Shown: positions 1 through 9,264 of the stretch, one piece after another
How positions within the stretch are numbered: the first letter of the stretch is position 1
How the letters are laid out: each line of letters starts with the position of its first letter
Assembly (NCBI GenBank): GCA_900128395.1
Contig: LT649695.1
Coordinates: 1-15,779, forward strand
Length of the DNA: 15,779 bases
Source of the DNA: Stramenopiles sp. TOSAG23-2
Lineage: Eukaryota > Sar
Direction: 5' to 3'
The notes under the pieces: generated by a model
The model's input: the letters and a program-made list of their open reading frames with translations, nothing else
Database searches by the model: none
Told to the model about the DNA's origin: nothing
Position numbers and translations under genes: made by a program

Positions 1-160
1 TTTCGTCCTGTCGCATATGAACATAGCAGGGCAACACTAGAGATAGTTGCCATGCGGCATGCTGCATCATGCTGCCATGATTTTAGCAATAGTGCACTAT
101 ACTTGTGTGGTAAAAAAAAAAAAAACAAAAAAAAACAGTATGCGTAAAAAAATAAAGGTA

Positions 161-281
161 TTGCAATTTACCTGCGATTTTACTGCAATTTACCTGCGAT
201 TTTCCTGCGATTTACTTGCGATTTTCCTGCGATTTTCCTGCGATTTTCCTGCGATTTTCCTGCGATTTTCCTGCGATTTAC
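161..281. repeat. 11-bp minisatellite, 11 units
   Basis: Eleven tandem units of 11 bp with consensus CTGCGATTTTC. The first three and the last units vary (TTGCAATTTAC, CTGCGATTTTA, CTGCAATTTAC, CTGCGATTTAC), while the central units (about 227-270) are identical. That pattern fits recent expansion from the middle. Because 11 is not a multiple of 3, the open frame across it cycles every 33 bp, so the apparent peptide is a by-product of the repeat. Confidence 0.95.
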
Positions 282-868
282 CTGATGCGATTATTTCATC
301 TTAAAATTATAAATTTCCTCCTATCGCTGAATAATATACTAAGAAGTACACCTATGCATTAAGCACACCAGACAATTTCCACACGATAATAGTATATACA
401 TATAACAATACGTACAAGTCACAAGATATTATATGGTAACAGCGACAGCCAATACATACTACAACAATATCGTATACATCGATACAGCACAACACTATCA
501 CACACTATTTATGAATGGGTAGTACGGTAGTACTATACTTAATACTGTACAACAACGAATACGATATTACACTACGCCTCGACTACAATCAGAAAACCAA
601 TATCCCCTATGATATTAAGCATTTGATATCAAACTGCCAAAATAAAAACCCTCCTTAACTCCAACGAATTCCATCGCTGTGCCACAAACACCAATCCAGA
701 CCTAGTGCAGGGCTCTCGCCGTACGGCAATTTTTTTTTTGGCTATTTATGCACATATAATTATATTGAAATACATTGTATATTTTATTCAACATAGTAAA
801 CTATGTGGATAGAACATAACAATAACAATTCCCCAACCATTGCCAATTAATACATTGACAACCTGTTA

Positions 869-890
869 ATATATATATATATATATATAT
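869..890. repeat. (AT)11 microsatellite just upstream of a start codon
   Basis: Eleven AT dinucleotides end 27 bp before the ATG at 917. The tract lies in the probable 5' UTR or core promoter of the giant gene, so length variation could affect its expression. Confidence 0.9.
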
Positions 891-916
891 TGCCAGGGAA
901 AAATAATAGTAAGAGC

Positions 917-3900
917 ATGAAAACAGATAAAATTGCAGTCGCAATGCATCAACAACAATCACAAGTAAATCACACTTCAAAAACACCAAGACGTGTCTCA
1001 GATAAAGGTGGTTCCTGGGAAGAGCATATCGACCCTGGCACTAATAAAATATATTATCACAATAAAATTACAAGTGTAAGTCAATGGGACAAACCACAAG
1101 GATATAATTTTCAAAATGCGATAAATCCAATTCATACTGTTACATCAATACCTCGACGAGTATCAAATAGTGATCAATGGGAAGAACATTTAGATAAAAA
1201 TAGTGGCAAAATTTATTATCATAATAAAAGGACTAATATTACGCAATGGGAAAAACCGGCTAATTCTAATTTTGTTTCAACAAATAATATTGTTAATTCT
1301 CCAAGAACACCAAGAAAGACGTTTGAAATGGAGCAGGCAAATCCAATGAAACAGAACAGACAAAATAGGCAAAGTCGTAATTCTTGGTCGAATTTGAATA
1401 ATAATGATATGCATGGCAGAAAAATTGACAAAGTGAAAGTGACGGAAAAGAAATTTTTTTATGCAAAAATGATTGGTATTTGCTGTTGTATATTTGTTAT
1501 TTGCGGTGTAATTCTTAGTATTTTATTGGTTACTGCTGGTAAACGCGGTGGAAAAGGTGGTGTTCGTCCTTCTTCTGGTGGTGATCATCCAATTACAACG
1601 ACTTTACCACCTAGTAATTCAGTAACTACAGCAATTCCGACACAACCACTTCCTGTTTCCAATCCAACACGTTTAGTTGGACAGGAGTTAAAAATCAATG
1701 GTTTATCATTGCAACAAGTAAATGATAATTTAAATGCGATAAAAATTGGTATTGCAAAATCATTAAATGTTGCAAACGATGATGTTATTATTGTTTCTGT
1801 CAGTGTTGGTAATAGAAGAAGAAGAGAAAGACGACAACGTGCAAGACGTCGTGGTAGAATGTTATTGCAGCAAAAGGTCAATCTTTTTTACAAGGTAAAA
1901 GTTTTAAATGATAATGCAGTAACAAAAATCATGGAAAAAATGAAATCGAATTCTGTTAAAGCTAATATTGTTGTTGAAATGGTCAAAGCTATACCAAATG
2001 TTAGTAAAGATGATATATCATTCTCTTCCACTGCACCTAGTAGTGAAGTTTATAATTCAGTTACTGCAACAACTCCACCACCAAAAGAAAATTTTAATTG
2101 GAGAGAATGTGGAAATGAAACGGTACCAAAAAATCAGCCAAGTGGGTGGCCAAAAGATGTTTTGCCTGGGATATCTACATTACCACAAAGTACCGCAAAT
2201 ATGATTTTGAGTTTGAAACGAATATCCGCAATAGATTGCTCTTCTGTTCCTGTTGCAAGATCATATGATGGAAATGTATGGGAAGGTACTTATCCAGAAC
2301 CACATGATCCAAGCGAATGCGATACAAACACAAAAGAATGTAAAATTGAAACAAGCAATACAAATGTTGCCTATCGTATTGATGCATATGTGCAATTAAA
2401 TGACGAACTTCGGACGAAAAATGAGACAATATCGCGGTTTCTTTTGCAGGCAACATATGGGGCTTCTCGAAATGACATTGGTGATTTCATTCAATCCCAT
2501 GGAATGGAAGTAACATCATCAACAGTATCTAGTTACTTAGATAAGCAAATGAATATAATTTCACCAACTTTGTTAAGGGAACATTTTAGGAAACGAACGA
2601 ATCCAAGAACACCTGTGAATAGCGCTGCTGGGGTTAAGAGGCACATATGTGAATCTGGTAGTCGTTTCCATCGCTTTTCTTTCAATCAACTAGATTTACA
2701 AAAAACATTGAATATTAGTACCTTAAATGAAAATACGGGTACATATGAATTAGCCATCGATGGTATACTTCGCACAGAGGTAGCTAGTTTAACAAGTATT
2801 AGTGGCGGCACAATATTGGCTGGCAATAATTATGTTATTTGTAAAGTTGAAGAATGGACTGGAACCGGCCGAGTTGTTTTTTATAATAGTGATAATAAAT
2901 GTGCTGGAAACGATTTGAACATTGTCAATCCGTTGGTAAACTTCACAAATCCAAATTTGGATGTAACACAGGTATTTGGGACAAATGATGTTGATATTTA
3001 CGATTTACAACTTCCTGATCAAGATGCCATTTTAATTACAAAATATAAATCTACTTGCAATGAGAAACAACTACATGGAGTTGGTTTCATCAAATTATCT
3101 GGAAGAGGAAGCGACAAAACATTTTATAAGCATGACCCACGTTTAAAATTACTAGATAATAGTTTTGAAAAGCCTGTAAATGTTTCGGCGTTTGAAGATA
3201 CTGCAATGATGTGCCCAAGTGTACCTAAAACATTTTTAAACCGTGATAAATGCGTCCGACTAGCAAAAGCATGTTCTCCATTACAATTTACAAGCGGTTT
3301 GCTACCATTAAATAGCTCAAATTTACGATTATGGTACACGGCAAATCAACGGCATGTACATTATTTAACTGGATTGCGATTAGAATCACCATACGATACC
3401 AAAGTTTGTGAAATTAATGGATATACCCGATGGAAAAAAATAAATAATGGACCATGTAGTGGTGGTATAACCCCAATTTTAGTGGGAACGACGACAAATG
3501 ATACTATCGTGAACGCCTTAGTTGCTTCCACGGATTCCAATCCATTTATACGAGATATTAATGTATATTGGAAAAATAATGCTGGTTGCGATAAGACATT
3601 AAATATTGATGTTGGTGGCGTAGGTGCAAAAGTTGAAGCAAGTAATATATGTTGGCAACATGTTCATGAACATGAATACAACGTTTACGATTTTACATAT
3701 TGGACCATACAACACGATGGTAATAAAATTGCAAAACAATTTGGAAGGCCTAATCCAATTACTAAATTTGCAATTGATGGACGTGTTGACTTTGTTTTCC
3801 CAGGACACCATGAAATGTTACGCTGGAAACAAAAAGTAAACAAATTTATACCATACGTTGGTAGATACGGTGATTCTGTCAACTTTGAAAGTTTAAATAC

Positions 3901-6900
3901 AGAAGTACAGACATATGAATTAGCAAAAATAGCCAATGCTGTTTCAAGTGATGGGTCAGATGGATATGAATCGTGCGGTTCTCCAGGAGAAATAAAAAAT
4001 GAGCCACATTACGGCCATTTATATAGATTTCCAAGTGCACGTTTGAATCTAGGAATTGATTTTAACAATGAAATTGATTTTCCCCATTATAGAAATGAAG
4101 GAAAGCATATGGTGTGGCTGAATGTGGTGCTAAAATCTCCTGATCAATTAAGGCAAAAAGTTGCATGGGCGCTTTCTCAAATTTTGGTCATAAGTGAAAG
4201 CGGTTTAAATGGAAAAGACGATGAAGTTGAAAATTGGATTACATACTATGATAATTTTGTAAGAAATGCATTTGGCAGCTATAGAACGGTTTTAAAGGAA
4301 GTTACATATTCACCAATGATGGGTCAATATTTGACATATATGCAAAATAAAGCGTTTAAATTTGCCGGGACGTTTCCAGATGAAAACTATGCTCGAGAAA
4401 TCATGCAGTTGTTTACTATTGGATTGTGGAAATTGAATATTGATGGCACATACAAACTTGACAGTAATGGAGAGAAACAAGCCACATATACGAATGATGA
4501 TATTGTAGCATTTGCAAGAATTTGGACAGGATTTGACAGGTCATTGCGACGTAGTAATTTAGAACAACAAAATGGCATAGGCTCTGGTAATTTTTTTGAT
4601 CCAATGCAGATAAAAGCAGAGTGGAGAGATTTTTTCCCAAAACGAGCTTTGGATAAAGGTTTTATTGGGGATGGGTATCCACTTTGTGCGGATCTACCAT
4701 CCAAAAATGAATTCTTAATGCCAGGTGCTACATATGTTAATACAGGTGCACATTCTGATGAAGGTGAATGGTATGATAGAGATGCTGCTTCTGATCGTGG
4801 AGTTCGGGAACAATTTACGCCGTCAAATACAGGCAGTAGTCAATTATTTAATACATTATGTAGTCGTATAAGTTCTACAGAGCCATGTCAGTTTCCGGAC
4901 ATTATTAAAGTAACGAACCCAATACAATGCAATGGCGATGAATGTGATATAGATTTTATTCGTGTTGTGAAGTTAGTTGATCTTGTATCAAATAAAGTGA
5001 ATTACTACACTTATCAACGACAGCCATGTGTTCGTTTGACATTTTTCAATGAAGGAAAGGTGACCGTAGATGTAAAAAGTCTACAGGAAAGTGTTAACAC
5101 CCCGTCTCGGATAAATCGCGTATATCAATGTGCCAATCCCCATGCAAAGGCTGCTGGAGCTACTTGTTGCAATTCCGATGGAACTGTACAAGAGCTTCCG
5201 TACAAAAGAAGCGATAACCCAACAGCTTGCAATTTTGCATTGGAATTTATGTCTTATAATACTACTAAAAATAGATGCAAAGCATTAGGCTGGCAAGTTT
5301 GTGATACTGTGAAAAAACTAACTTGGACCCCTGCATTTAAAAAAACTTGTGGTGTATATCAACATAGCTGGACAACAAGTACATGTAAATATGAAATTCA
5401 AGTGCGGCCATCTGGGTATATTAACATACTTGACATACCGCGTTATAGATCAGAGTATGCTTTGAATAATGATAATCTGATGTTGCTATGGTGGAAAAAC
5501 AATGCCTTTCCAACTGTCCAACAAAATAGCTGTGGAAGCGGCTGTACAGTTTCCGGCACTAGCTGCCGTTGCAATATTACAGTGGTTGAATCCATTGGTT
5601 TTTCATCAACAACAAATGGTGCTTTGCCAACTGTGGCAGAAATTGAAGATACATTACACATTGGTGCATATTCACCATCTCAATTTTACAATATCATTGA
5701 TTCCGGAACATATACATTGTGCACGACAACAAAATGTAATGATCATTATACAAACACTAAAGTGCAAATATATTTACATTCTGGATCAGGACAGTCATTT
5801 GATACAATGACCATTTTCAAATTGCCAGCTAAGTTACCTGGTGGAAAGTTGCGATATCTTATGAACAAAGTATCTACAGTCCATGTCGGAGAAAATTTTC
5901 AATTCCGTAATCCTCCTAATTTTATGCCAAGTTTAGGGGAAACATATACATATCGCGGGTCCGGATTTTCTAGTCGTTTTCACGTAATTGAAGCAACACA
6001 AGAGGTTGATGCTTTGCTAGATCATGTATTTGAGCACCCTAACACAGCCCCTTTTATTTCACATCGATTGATCCAACGACTCGTCACAAGTAATCCTAGC
6101 CCACGATATGTAAAAGCTGTTTCCACTGCATTTATCAATGGTAAAACATCCGACGGTCATGTATATAGTGGTAAATATGGTGATATTGGAGCTGCAGTGG
6201 CAGAAATATTGCTAGACCAAGAAGCAAGGTCAACTACGTTGGATTCTGATGCGTTGGCAGGAAGACTACGGGAGCCCCTTTTGAAAGTAATACATGTTAT
6301 GAAAGCAATGGAATATAAATCAAAAGATGCAAGGGAAGTGAATTTATACGATATGGATAGAAAAGTTGGGCAAGCATCTTTTGCATCACCAACTGTATTT
6401 AACTTTTTCTTGCCAGAATTTACACCACCTGGACCAATATACAACGCAAATTTAGTTAGTCCAGAGTCTCAATTGAGTACAACACCACTTTTAATTGGAT
6501 TTCTAAACGGAATGGAGTCGTTGATATCAAATGGTCTAACTAATTGTAATTCAGGTTTCGGAGATTTTACTGCCAAACCAAAACGCGCTTGCGGATCGAC
6601 TTCACTCAAGCTCAATACGAATGACGGGTCAATGCAATATATACCAAGTGTCGAAGCACTCCAAAAAGGAAGTATAGGAGTGATTGGTGAGATAGATGTA
6701 TTGTTGACTACAGGTCGTTTGAATGAAAATGATCGAAATGCATTAATAAAAACATACGACGAGACTTTGACTTCTGGGGGGCAAACACAAGATGCGGTGC
6801 ATGCAGCTTTACGGTTGTTGGTGATGACTTCTGAATTTCATACTACTACAATAAATAGAATAACAAAATCACTTCGACCTATTCCACCGGAGCAAACGTC

Positions 6901-8194
6901 ACAAAACCGACCGTACAAAGCTATCATTGTTTTATTCTTGGCTGGTGCTGCAGATTCGTTTAATATGCTAGTACCTCACTCAGAATGTGCAAATTCGCAT
7001 GATTTGCATCAAGAGTATTTAGATGTAAGAACAAATGTTGCTCTTTCGAAAAGTTCGTTGTTGGAAATTGATGTTCCTGCTAATTCTCAACCGTGTAATA
7101 AATTTGGTATCCATCCAAGCTTATCAGTATTAAAAACAGAATACGATGCTGGAAATGCTAATTTTATTGCAAATATGGGTGCCTTAGTAGAACCACTAAC
7201 AAAAGCAGAATATAATGCCAAATCAAAGCGAGTGCCACCTAGTTTATTTGCACATAATGTAATGCAACGGGCAATGCATACTGTCCATGCGCAATATGCA
7301 TCATCCAATGGAGTGCTTGGCCGTGTTGTAAAAGCCATTTCAAAGGAACAAAAAGATACTTCAAATAATGTTGTCCCACCTTATAGCAGTTATATGTATA
7401 GTTTATCTGGCAATCAGCGAATGTTGGAAGGTGCTGCTCCGAGTCATGTTCCTTTCATAATTGATAAAAGACATGGAGTAGTCCGGTATTCAAAATATAG
7501 CACTATGAAGACTAAAATTGAAAATATATCAAGGAGTGAATCAGAAAGTATTTTTGCTGAAACGTTTAGTGCAAACCTGGAAACTTCATTGAGGCAAACT
7601 GAAAATTTAGGCGCGTTATTGAAGGATGTCACTTTAACAACAACCTTTAGCGATGAAGATCAAGTCAGCCAACAATTGAATCAAGTCTCCAAGCTCATAA
7701 AATTGCGACAACAACTAAATTCTGAACGCGACGTTTTTATTATTACGCATGGTGGGTATGATACGCACAATGATGTCGGTGACGTTTTTAAGGGAAAGTT
7801 AGATCAAATCAACGCTGGCCTAGATTCATTTGTGAAAGAAATGAAAGATCAAAATATATATGAAAATGTTGTTTTGGTTACGACTAGTGACTTTGGGAGA
7901 ACATTAACGTCTAACGGCCAAGGCACCGATCATGCTTGGGGAGGTAACTATTTCACATTAGGTGGTAGTGTCAAAGGCAGTAAAATACTTGGCCAATACC
8001 CTGAAAAATTGGGAGATGATGGTTTGTTGAATATTGGAAGAGGGCGTGTTTTACCCACAACAAGCTGGGAAGCGATGTGGAATGGATTGGCTGAATGGTT
8101 CGGTATTGTACCTGATGAAATGGATAAAGTATTACCAAATAAGAAAAACTTTCCTGCAGATCATTTATTTACAAAGGATGACTTGTTTAAATGA
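917..8194 (+). CDS. Giant membrane-anchored protein: 2x WW - TM - SEA-like - DUF1800 - DUF1501
   Basis: A single uninterrupted exon encodes 2425 residues ending in TGA. The first ATG is at 917 (A at -3); the frame is open back to 890 but without an ATG. Visible in order: WW1 (about 34-60) and WW2 (about 88-114), each with two Trp spaced 23 apart, a YYHN core and a closing Pro; a basic stretch; a hydrophobic Cys-rich span (about 185-208); a Thr/Pro linker; an alpha/beta SEA-like segment (about 251-356) holding an Arg-rich block (300-314). DUF1800 follows, with RFLLQATYG at 507, a VAWALSQILVIS helix near 1080, DENYAREIMQLFTIG near 1155, a HPNTAPFISHRL helix near 1707 and GQASFASPTVFNFF near 1818. 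DUF1501 runs from about 2000 to the end, with LFLAGAADSFNMLVP, THGGYDTH (about 2276), TTSDFGRT (about 2322) and GTDHAWGG. From family knowledge, DUF1501 belongs to the alkaline-phosphatase-like superfamily, and bacterial DUF1800 and DUF1501 genes are typically neighbours. I infer cytosolic WW domains binding proline motifs and a large luminal or extracellular Cys-rich part. The biochemical function is unknown. Confidence 0.9.
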   Translation: MKTDKIAVAMHQQQSQVNHTSKTPRRVSDKGGSWEEHIDPGTNKIYYHNKITSVSQWDKPQGYNFQNAINPIHTVTSIPRRVSNSDQWEEHLDKNSGKIYYHNKRTNITQWEKPANSNFVSTNNIVNSPRTPRKTFEMEQANPMKQNRQNRQSRNSWSNLNNNDMHGRKIDKVKVTEKKFFYAKMIGICCCIFVICGVILSILLVTAGKRGGKGGVRPSSGGDHPITTTLPPSNSVTTAIPTQPLPVSNPTRLVGQELKINGLSLQQVNDNLNAIKIGIAKSLNVANDDVIIVSVSVGNRRRRERRQRARRRGRMLLQQKVNLFYKVKVLNDNAVTKIMEKMKSNSVKANIVVEMVKAIPNVSKDDISFSSTAPSSEVYNSVTATTPPPKENFNWRECGNETVPKNQPSGWPKDVLPGISTLPQSTANMILSLKRISAIDCSSVPVARSYDGNVWEGTYPEPHDPSECDTNTKECKIETSNTNVAYRIDAYVQLNDELRTKNETISRFLLQATYGASRNDIGDFIQSHGMEVTSSTVSSYLDKQMNIISPTLLREHFRKRTNPRTPVNSAAGVKRHICESGSRFHRFSFNQLDLQKTLNISTLNENTGTYELAIDGILRTEVASLTSISGGTILAGNNYVICKVEEWTGTGRVVFYNSDNKCAGNDLNIVNPLVNFTNPNLDVTQVFGTNDVDIYDLQLPDQDAILITKYKSTCNEKQLHGVGFIKLSGRGSDKTFYKHDPRLKLLDNSFEKPVNVSAFEDTAMMCPSVPKTFLNRDKCVRLAKACSPLQFTSGLLPLNSSNLRLWYTANQRHVHYLTGLRLESPYDTKVCEINGYTRWKKINNGPCSGGITPILVGTTTNDTIVNALVASTDSNPFIRDINVYWKNNAGCDKTLNIDVGGVGAKVEASNICWQHVHEHEYNVYDFTYWTIQHDGNKIAKQFGRPNPITKFAIDGRVDFVFPGHHEMLRWKQKVNKFIPYVGRYGDSVNFESLNTEVQTYELAKIANAVSSDGSDGYESCGSPGEIKNEPHYGHLYRFPSARLNLGIDFNNEIDFPHYRNEGKHMVWLNVVLKSPDQLRQKVAWALSQILVISESGLNGKDDEVENWITYYDNFVRNAFGSYRTVLKEVTYSPMMGQYLTYMQNKAFKFAGTFPDENYAREIMQLFTIGLWKLNIDGTYKLDSNGEKQATYTNDDIVAFARIWTGFDRSLRRSNLEQQNGIGSGNFFDPMQIKAEWRDFFPKRALDKGFIGDGYPLCADLPSKNEFLMPGATYVNTGAHSDEGEWYDRDAASDRGVREQFTPSNTGSSQLFNTLCSRISSTEPCQFPDIIKVTNPIQCNGDECDIDFIRVVKLVDLVSNKVNYYTYQRQPCVRLTFFNEGKVTVDVKSLQESVNTPSRINRVYQCANPHAKAAGATCCNSDGTVQELPYKRSDNPTACNFALEFMSYNTTKNRCKALGWQVCDTVKKLTWTPAFKKTCGVYQHSWTTSTCKYEIQVRPSGYINILDIPRYRSEYALNNDNLMLLWWKNNAFPTVQQNSCGSGCTVSGTSCRCNITVVESIGFSSTTNGALPTVAEIEDTLHIGAYSPSQFYNIIDSGTYTLCTTTKCNDHYTNTKVQIYLHSGSGQSFDTMTIFKLPAKLPGGKLRYLMNKVSTVHVGENFQFRNPPNFMPSLGETYTYRGSGFSSRFHVIEATQEVDALLDHVFEHPNTAPFISHRLIQRLVTSNPSPRYVKAVSTAFINGKTSDGHVYSGKYGDIGAAVAEILLDQEARSTTLDSDALAGRLREPLLKVIHVMKAMEYKSKDAREVNLYDMDRKVGQASFASPTVFNFFLPEFTPPGPIYNANLVSPESQLSTTPLLIGFLNGMESLISNGLTNCNSGFGDFTAKPKRACGSTSLKLNTNDGSMQYIPSVEALQKGSIGVIGEIDVLLTTGRLNENDRNALIKTYDETLTSGGQTQDAVHAALRLLVMTSEFHTTTINRITKSLRPIPPEQTSQNRPYKAIIVLFLAGAADSFNMLVPHSECANSHDLHQEYLDVRTNVALSKSSLLEIDVPANSQPCNKFGIHPSLSVLKTEYDAGNANFIANMGALVEPLTKAEYNAKSKRVPPSLFAHNVMQRAMHTVHAQYASSNGVLGRVVKAISKEQKDTSNNVVPPYSSYMYSLSGNQRMLEGAAPSHVPFIIDKRHGVVRYSKYSTMKTKIENISRSESESIFAETFSANLETSLRQTENLGALLKDVTLTTTFSDEDQVSQQLNQVSKLIKLRQQLNSERDVFIITHGGYDTHNDVGDVFKGKLDQINAGLDSFVKEMKDQNIYENVVLVTTSDFGRTLTSNGQGTDHAWGGNYFTLGGSVKGSKILGQYPEKLGDDGLLNIGRGRVLPTTSWEAMWNGLAEWFGIVPDEMDKVLPNKKNFPADHLFTKDDLFK

Positions 8195-8300
8195 TGTTAA
8201 TTCTCTGATTTTATAAAATATTAAAATTTTACGAATATTAAATTACGAATATAAATTACGAATTAAATATCATATATTTTAATTAAACATAGACGACTAT

Positions 8301-8498
8301 CTGGTATTCTGATATTGAAAAATAAGTTTTGTCCTGATTTTGGACATTCTACGTCCAGTGTGTTTTCAATAGTGTGTCGTTATAAATTTTAAATAGTTGC
8401 TGGTATTCTGATATTGAAAAATAAGTTTTGTCCTGATTTTGGACATTCTACGTCCAGTGTGTTTTCAATAGTGTGTCGTTATAAATTTTAAATAGTTG
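8301..8498. repeat. Perfect 2 x 99-bp tandem duplication of a transposon end
   Basis: Positions 8301-8399 and 8400-8498 appear identical over all 99 bases. Each unit begins CTGGTATTCTGATATTG and contains an internal inverted pair around GTCCTGATTTTGGAC and TGGAC/GTCCA. The first part of the unit also occurs inverted at 9186-9237, so the unit is the terminal part of the element annotated at 8301-9237. Perfect identity points to a recent duplication. Confidence 0.95.
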
Positions 8499-9185
8499 GA
8501 CATTTTCATGCTATTTCCATTGTATTTATTTTATCATAGCGAGTACCGTAGTCTAATATCCATAATATAGTATATAGGAAATATAACTAAGGACAATAAG
8601 ATTATTTTCAATCTGGATTTCTATATCTGAGTTTAGTACAAACAGAATATTTGGTCATTTTCTAGCATTATATACCATTAAATAAGTAGGGGGCTTACAT
8701 ATAGAGATTATAAATATGTCATTATTAATAAAATATATGAGTTTAAAAGGTTTATATATAGAGATATATTTGTATAAATTATATACACTAGCACAAGTAT
8801 GGGTCCCAGTGGCAGACATAGGAATTTGCACAAAGTGTACTATATTTTCGTACCGGAAATTAATATCAATAACATAAATATATGGCATTTTGATAGACTT
8901 TTTACGACTAGAATACAATCAAGTACAAATGTTCTACTTTTTAAACATTTTTATTTTAGCAAGGCAATATGCTTGACATATATATATATATATGAAAATT
9001 CTCAAGTCCAGAATTAGAACATGGAGATACACATAGACATTGTACCGATATACATGTAAAAATACATTTATATGTATGAAAATTGGTGTAAATGTTTAGT
9101 TTAGATATAGTTATTGAAGATATATATAATAGATTATATCGTATCTAACATATTTATAGGTTTAATACTCTTTTTTCGTAACTGG
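8499..9185. other. AT-rich interior of the transposon-like element, no gene seen
   Basis: Sequence between the tandem left ends and the right inverted terminus. It contains short TA runs (for example about 8978-8993) and repeated TATAGAGAT-like words, but no plausible protein or RNA gene on either strand. It also lies between the convergent 3' ends of the giant gene and the SHIPPO gene, so either transcript could read into it. Confidence 0.6.
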
Positions 9186-9264
9186 TGGACGTAAAAAGTC
9201 CAAAATCAGGACATTTTAGCATATATCAGAATACCAGCTATATCATACAAAACCACACACAACA

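Larger units (their letters stand above)
1..916. other. Non-coding 5' region upstream of the giant WW/DUF1800/DUF1501 gene
   Basis: No convincing gene is visible here. The stretch holds an A-rich run (about 111-136), an 11-bp minisatellite (161-281), unremarkable mixed sequence with no long open frame from about 300 to 868, and an (AT)11 tract ending 27 bp before the chosen start codon. The only open frame of note, near 47-304, is mostly translated minisatellite. I see no tRNA-like cloverleaf or obvious RNA gene. The promoter and 5' UTR of the downstream gene must lie here, but no diagnostic TATA element stands out against the AT-rich background. Confidence 0.7.
8301..9237. mobile_element. 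Non-autonomous, MITE-like element with terminal inverted repeats
   Basis: The left terminus (8301-8357, repeated at 8400-8456) and the right terminus (9186-9237) are imperfect inverted repeats. They share the outermost 15 bases (CTGGTATTCTGATAT), an internal GTCCTGATTTTGGAC block and ACGTCCA, and differ in the spacer between. The 4-mer CTAT sits immediately outside both ends (8297-8300 and 9238-9241), consistent with a target-site duplication; a TA duplication of Tc1/mariner type is an alternative reading. The interior is AT-rich with no open frame above about 90 codons and no transposase motif, so it would need a transposase supplied in trans. The superfamily is not determined. Confidence 0.7.

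Noticed and set aside
47-304. 85-codon open frame with alternating CDF/AIF/LRF-type residues
   Set aside because: It is the translation of the 11-bp minisatellite plus a poly-A run; the residue pattern repeats every 11 codons as expected from a non-triplet repeat. No evidence of a gene.
890-916. Nine extra N-terminal codons before ATG 917 of the giant gene
   Set aside because: The frame is open upstream but begins with TTG directly after the AT tract; a eukaryotic gene is expected to use the ATG at 917. The same reasoning moved the SHIPPO start to 10710 and the methyltransferase start to 11351.
2433-2465. Possible splice acceptor (TTTCTTTTGCAG) inside the giant gene
   Set aside because: The frame stays open on both sides and the sequence across it is the conserved RFLLQATYG motif of DUF1800, so it is exonic.
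8655-9017. Short open frames of 70-90 codons on both strands inside the transposon-like interior
   Set aside because: AT-driven composition, no recognisable motif, no transposase signature and frames on both strands overlap; treated as chance.
8195-9264. tRNA or other structured RNA gene between the convergent genes
   Set aside because: No T-loop GGTTCRA-type motif or cloverleaf arms were found; the internal inverted repeats belong to the element termini.
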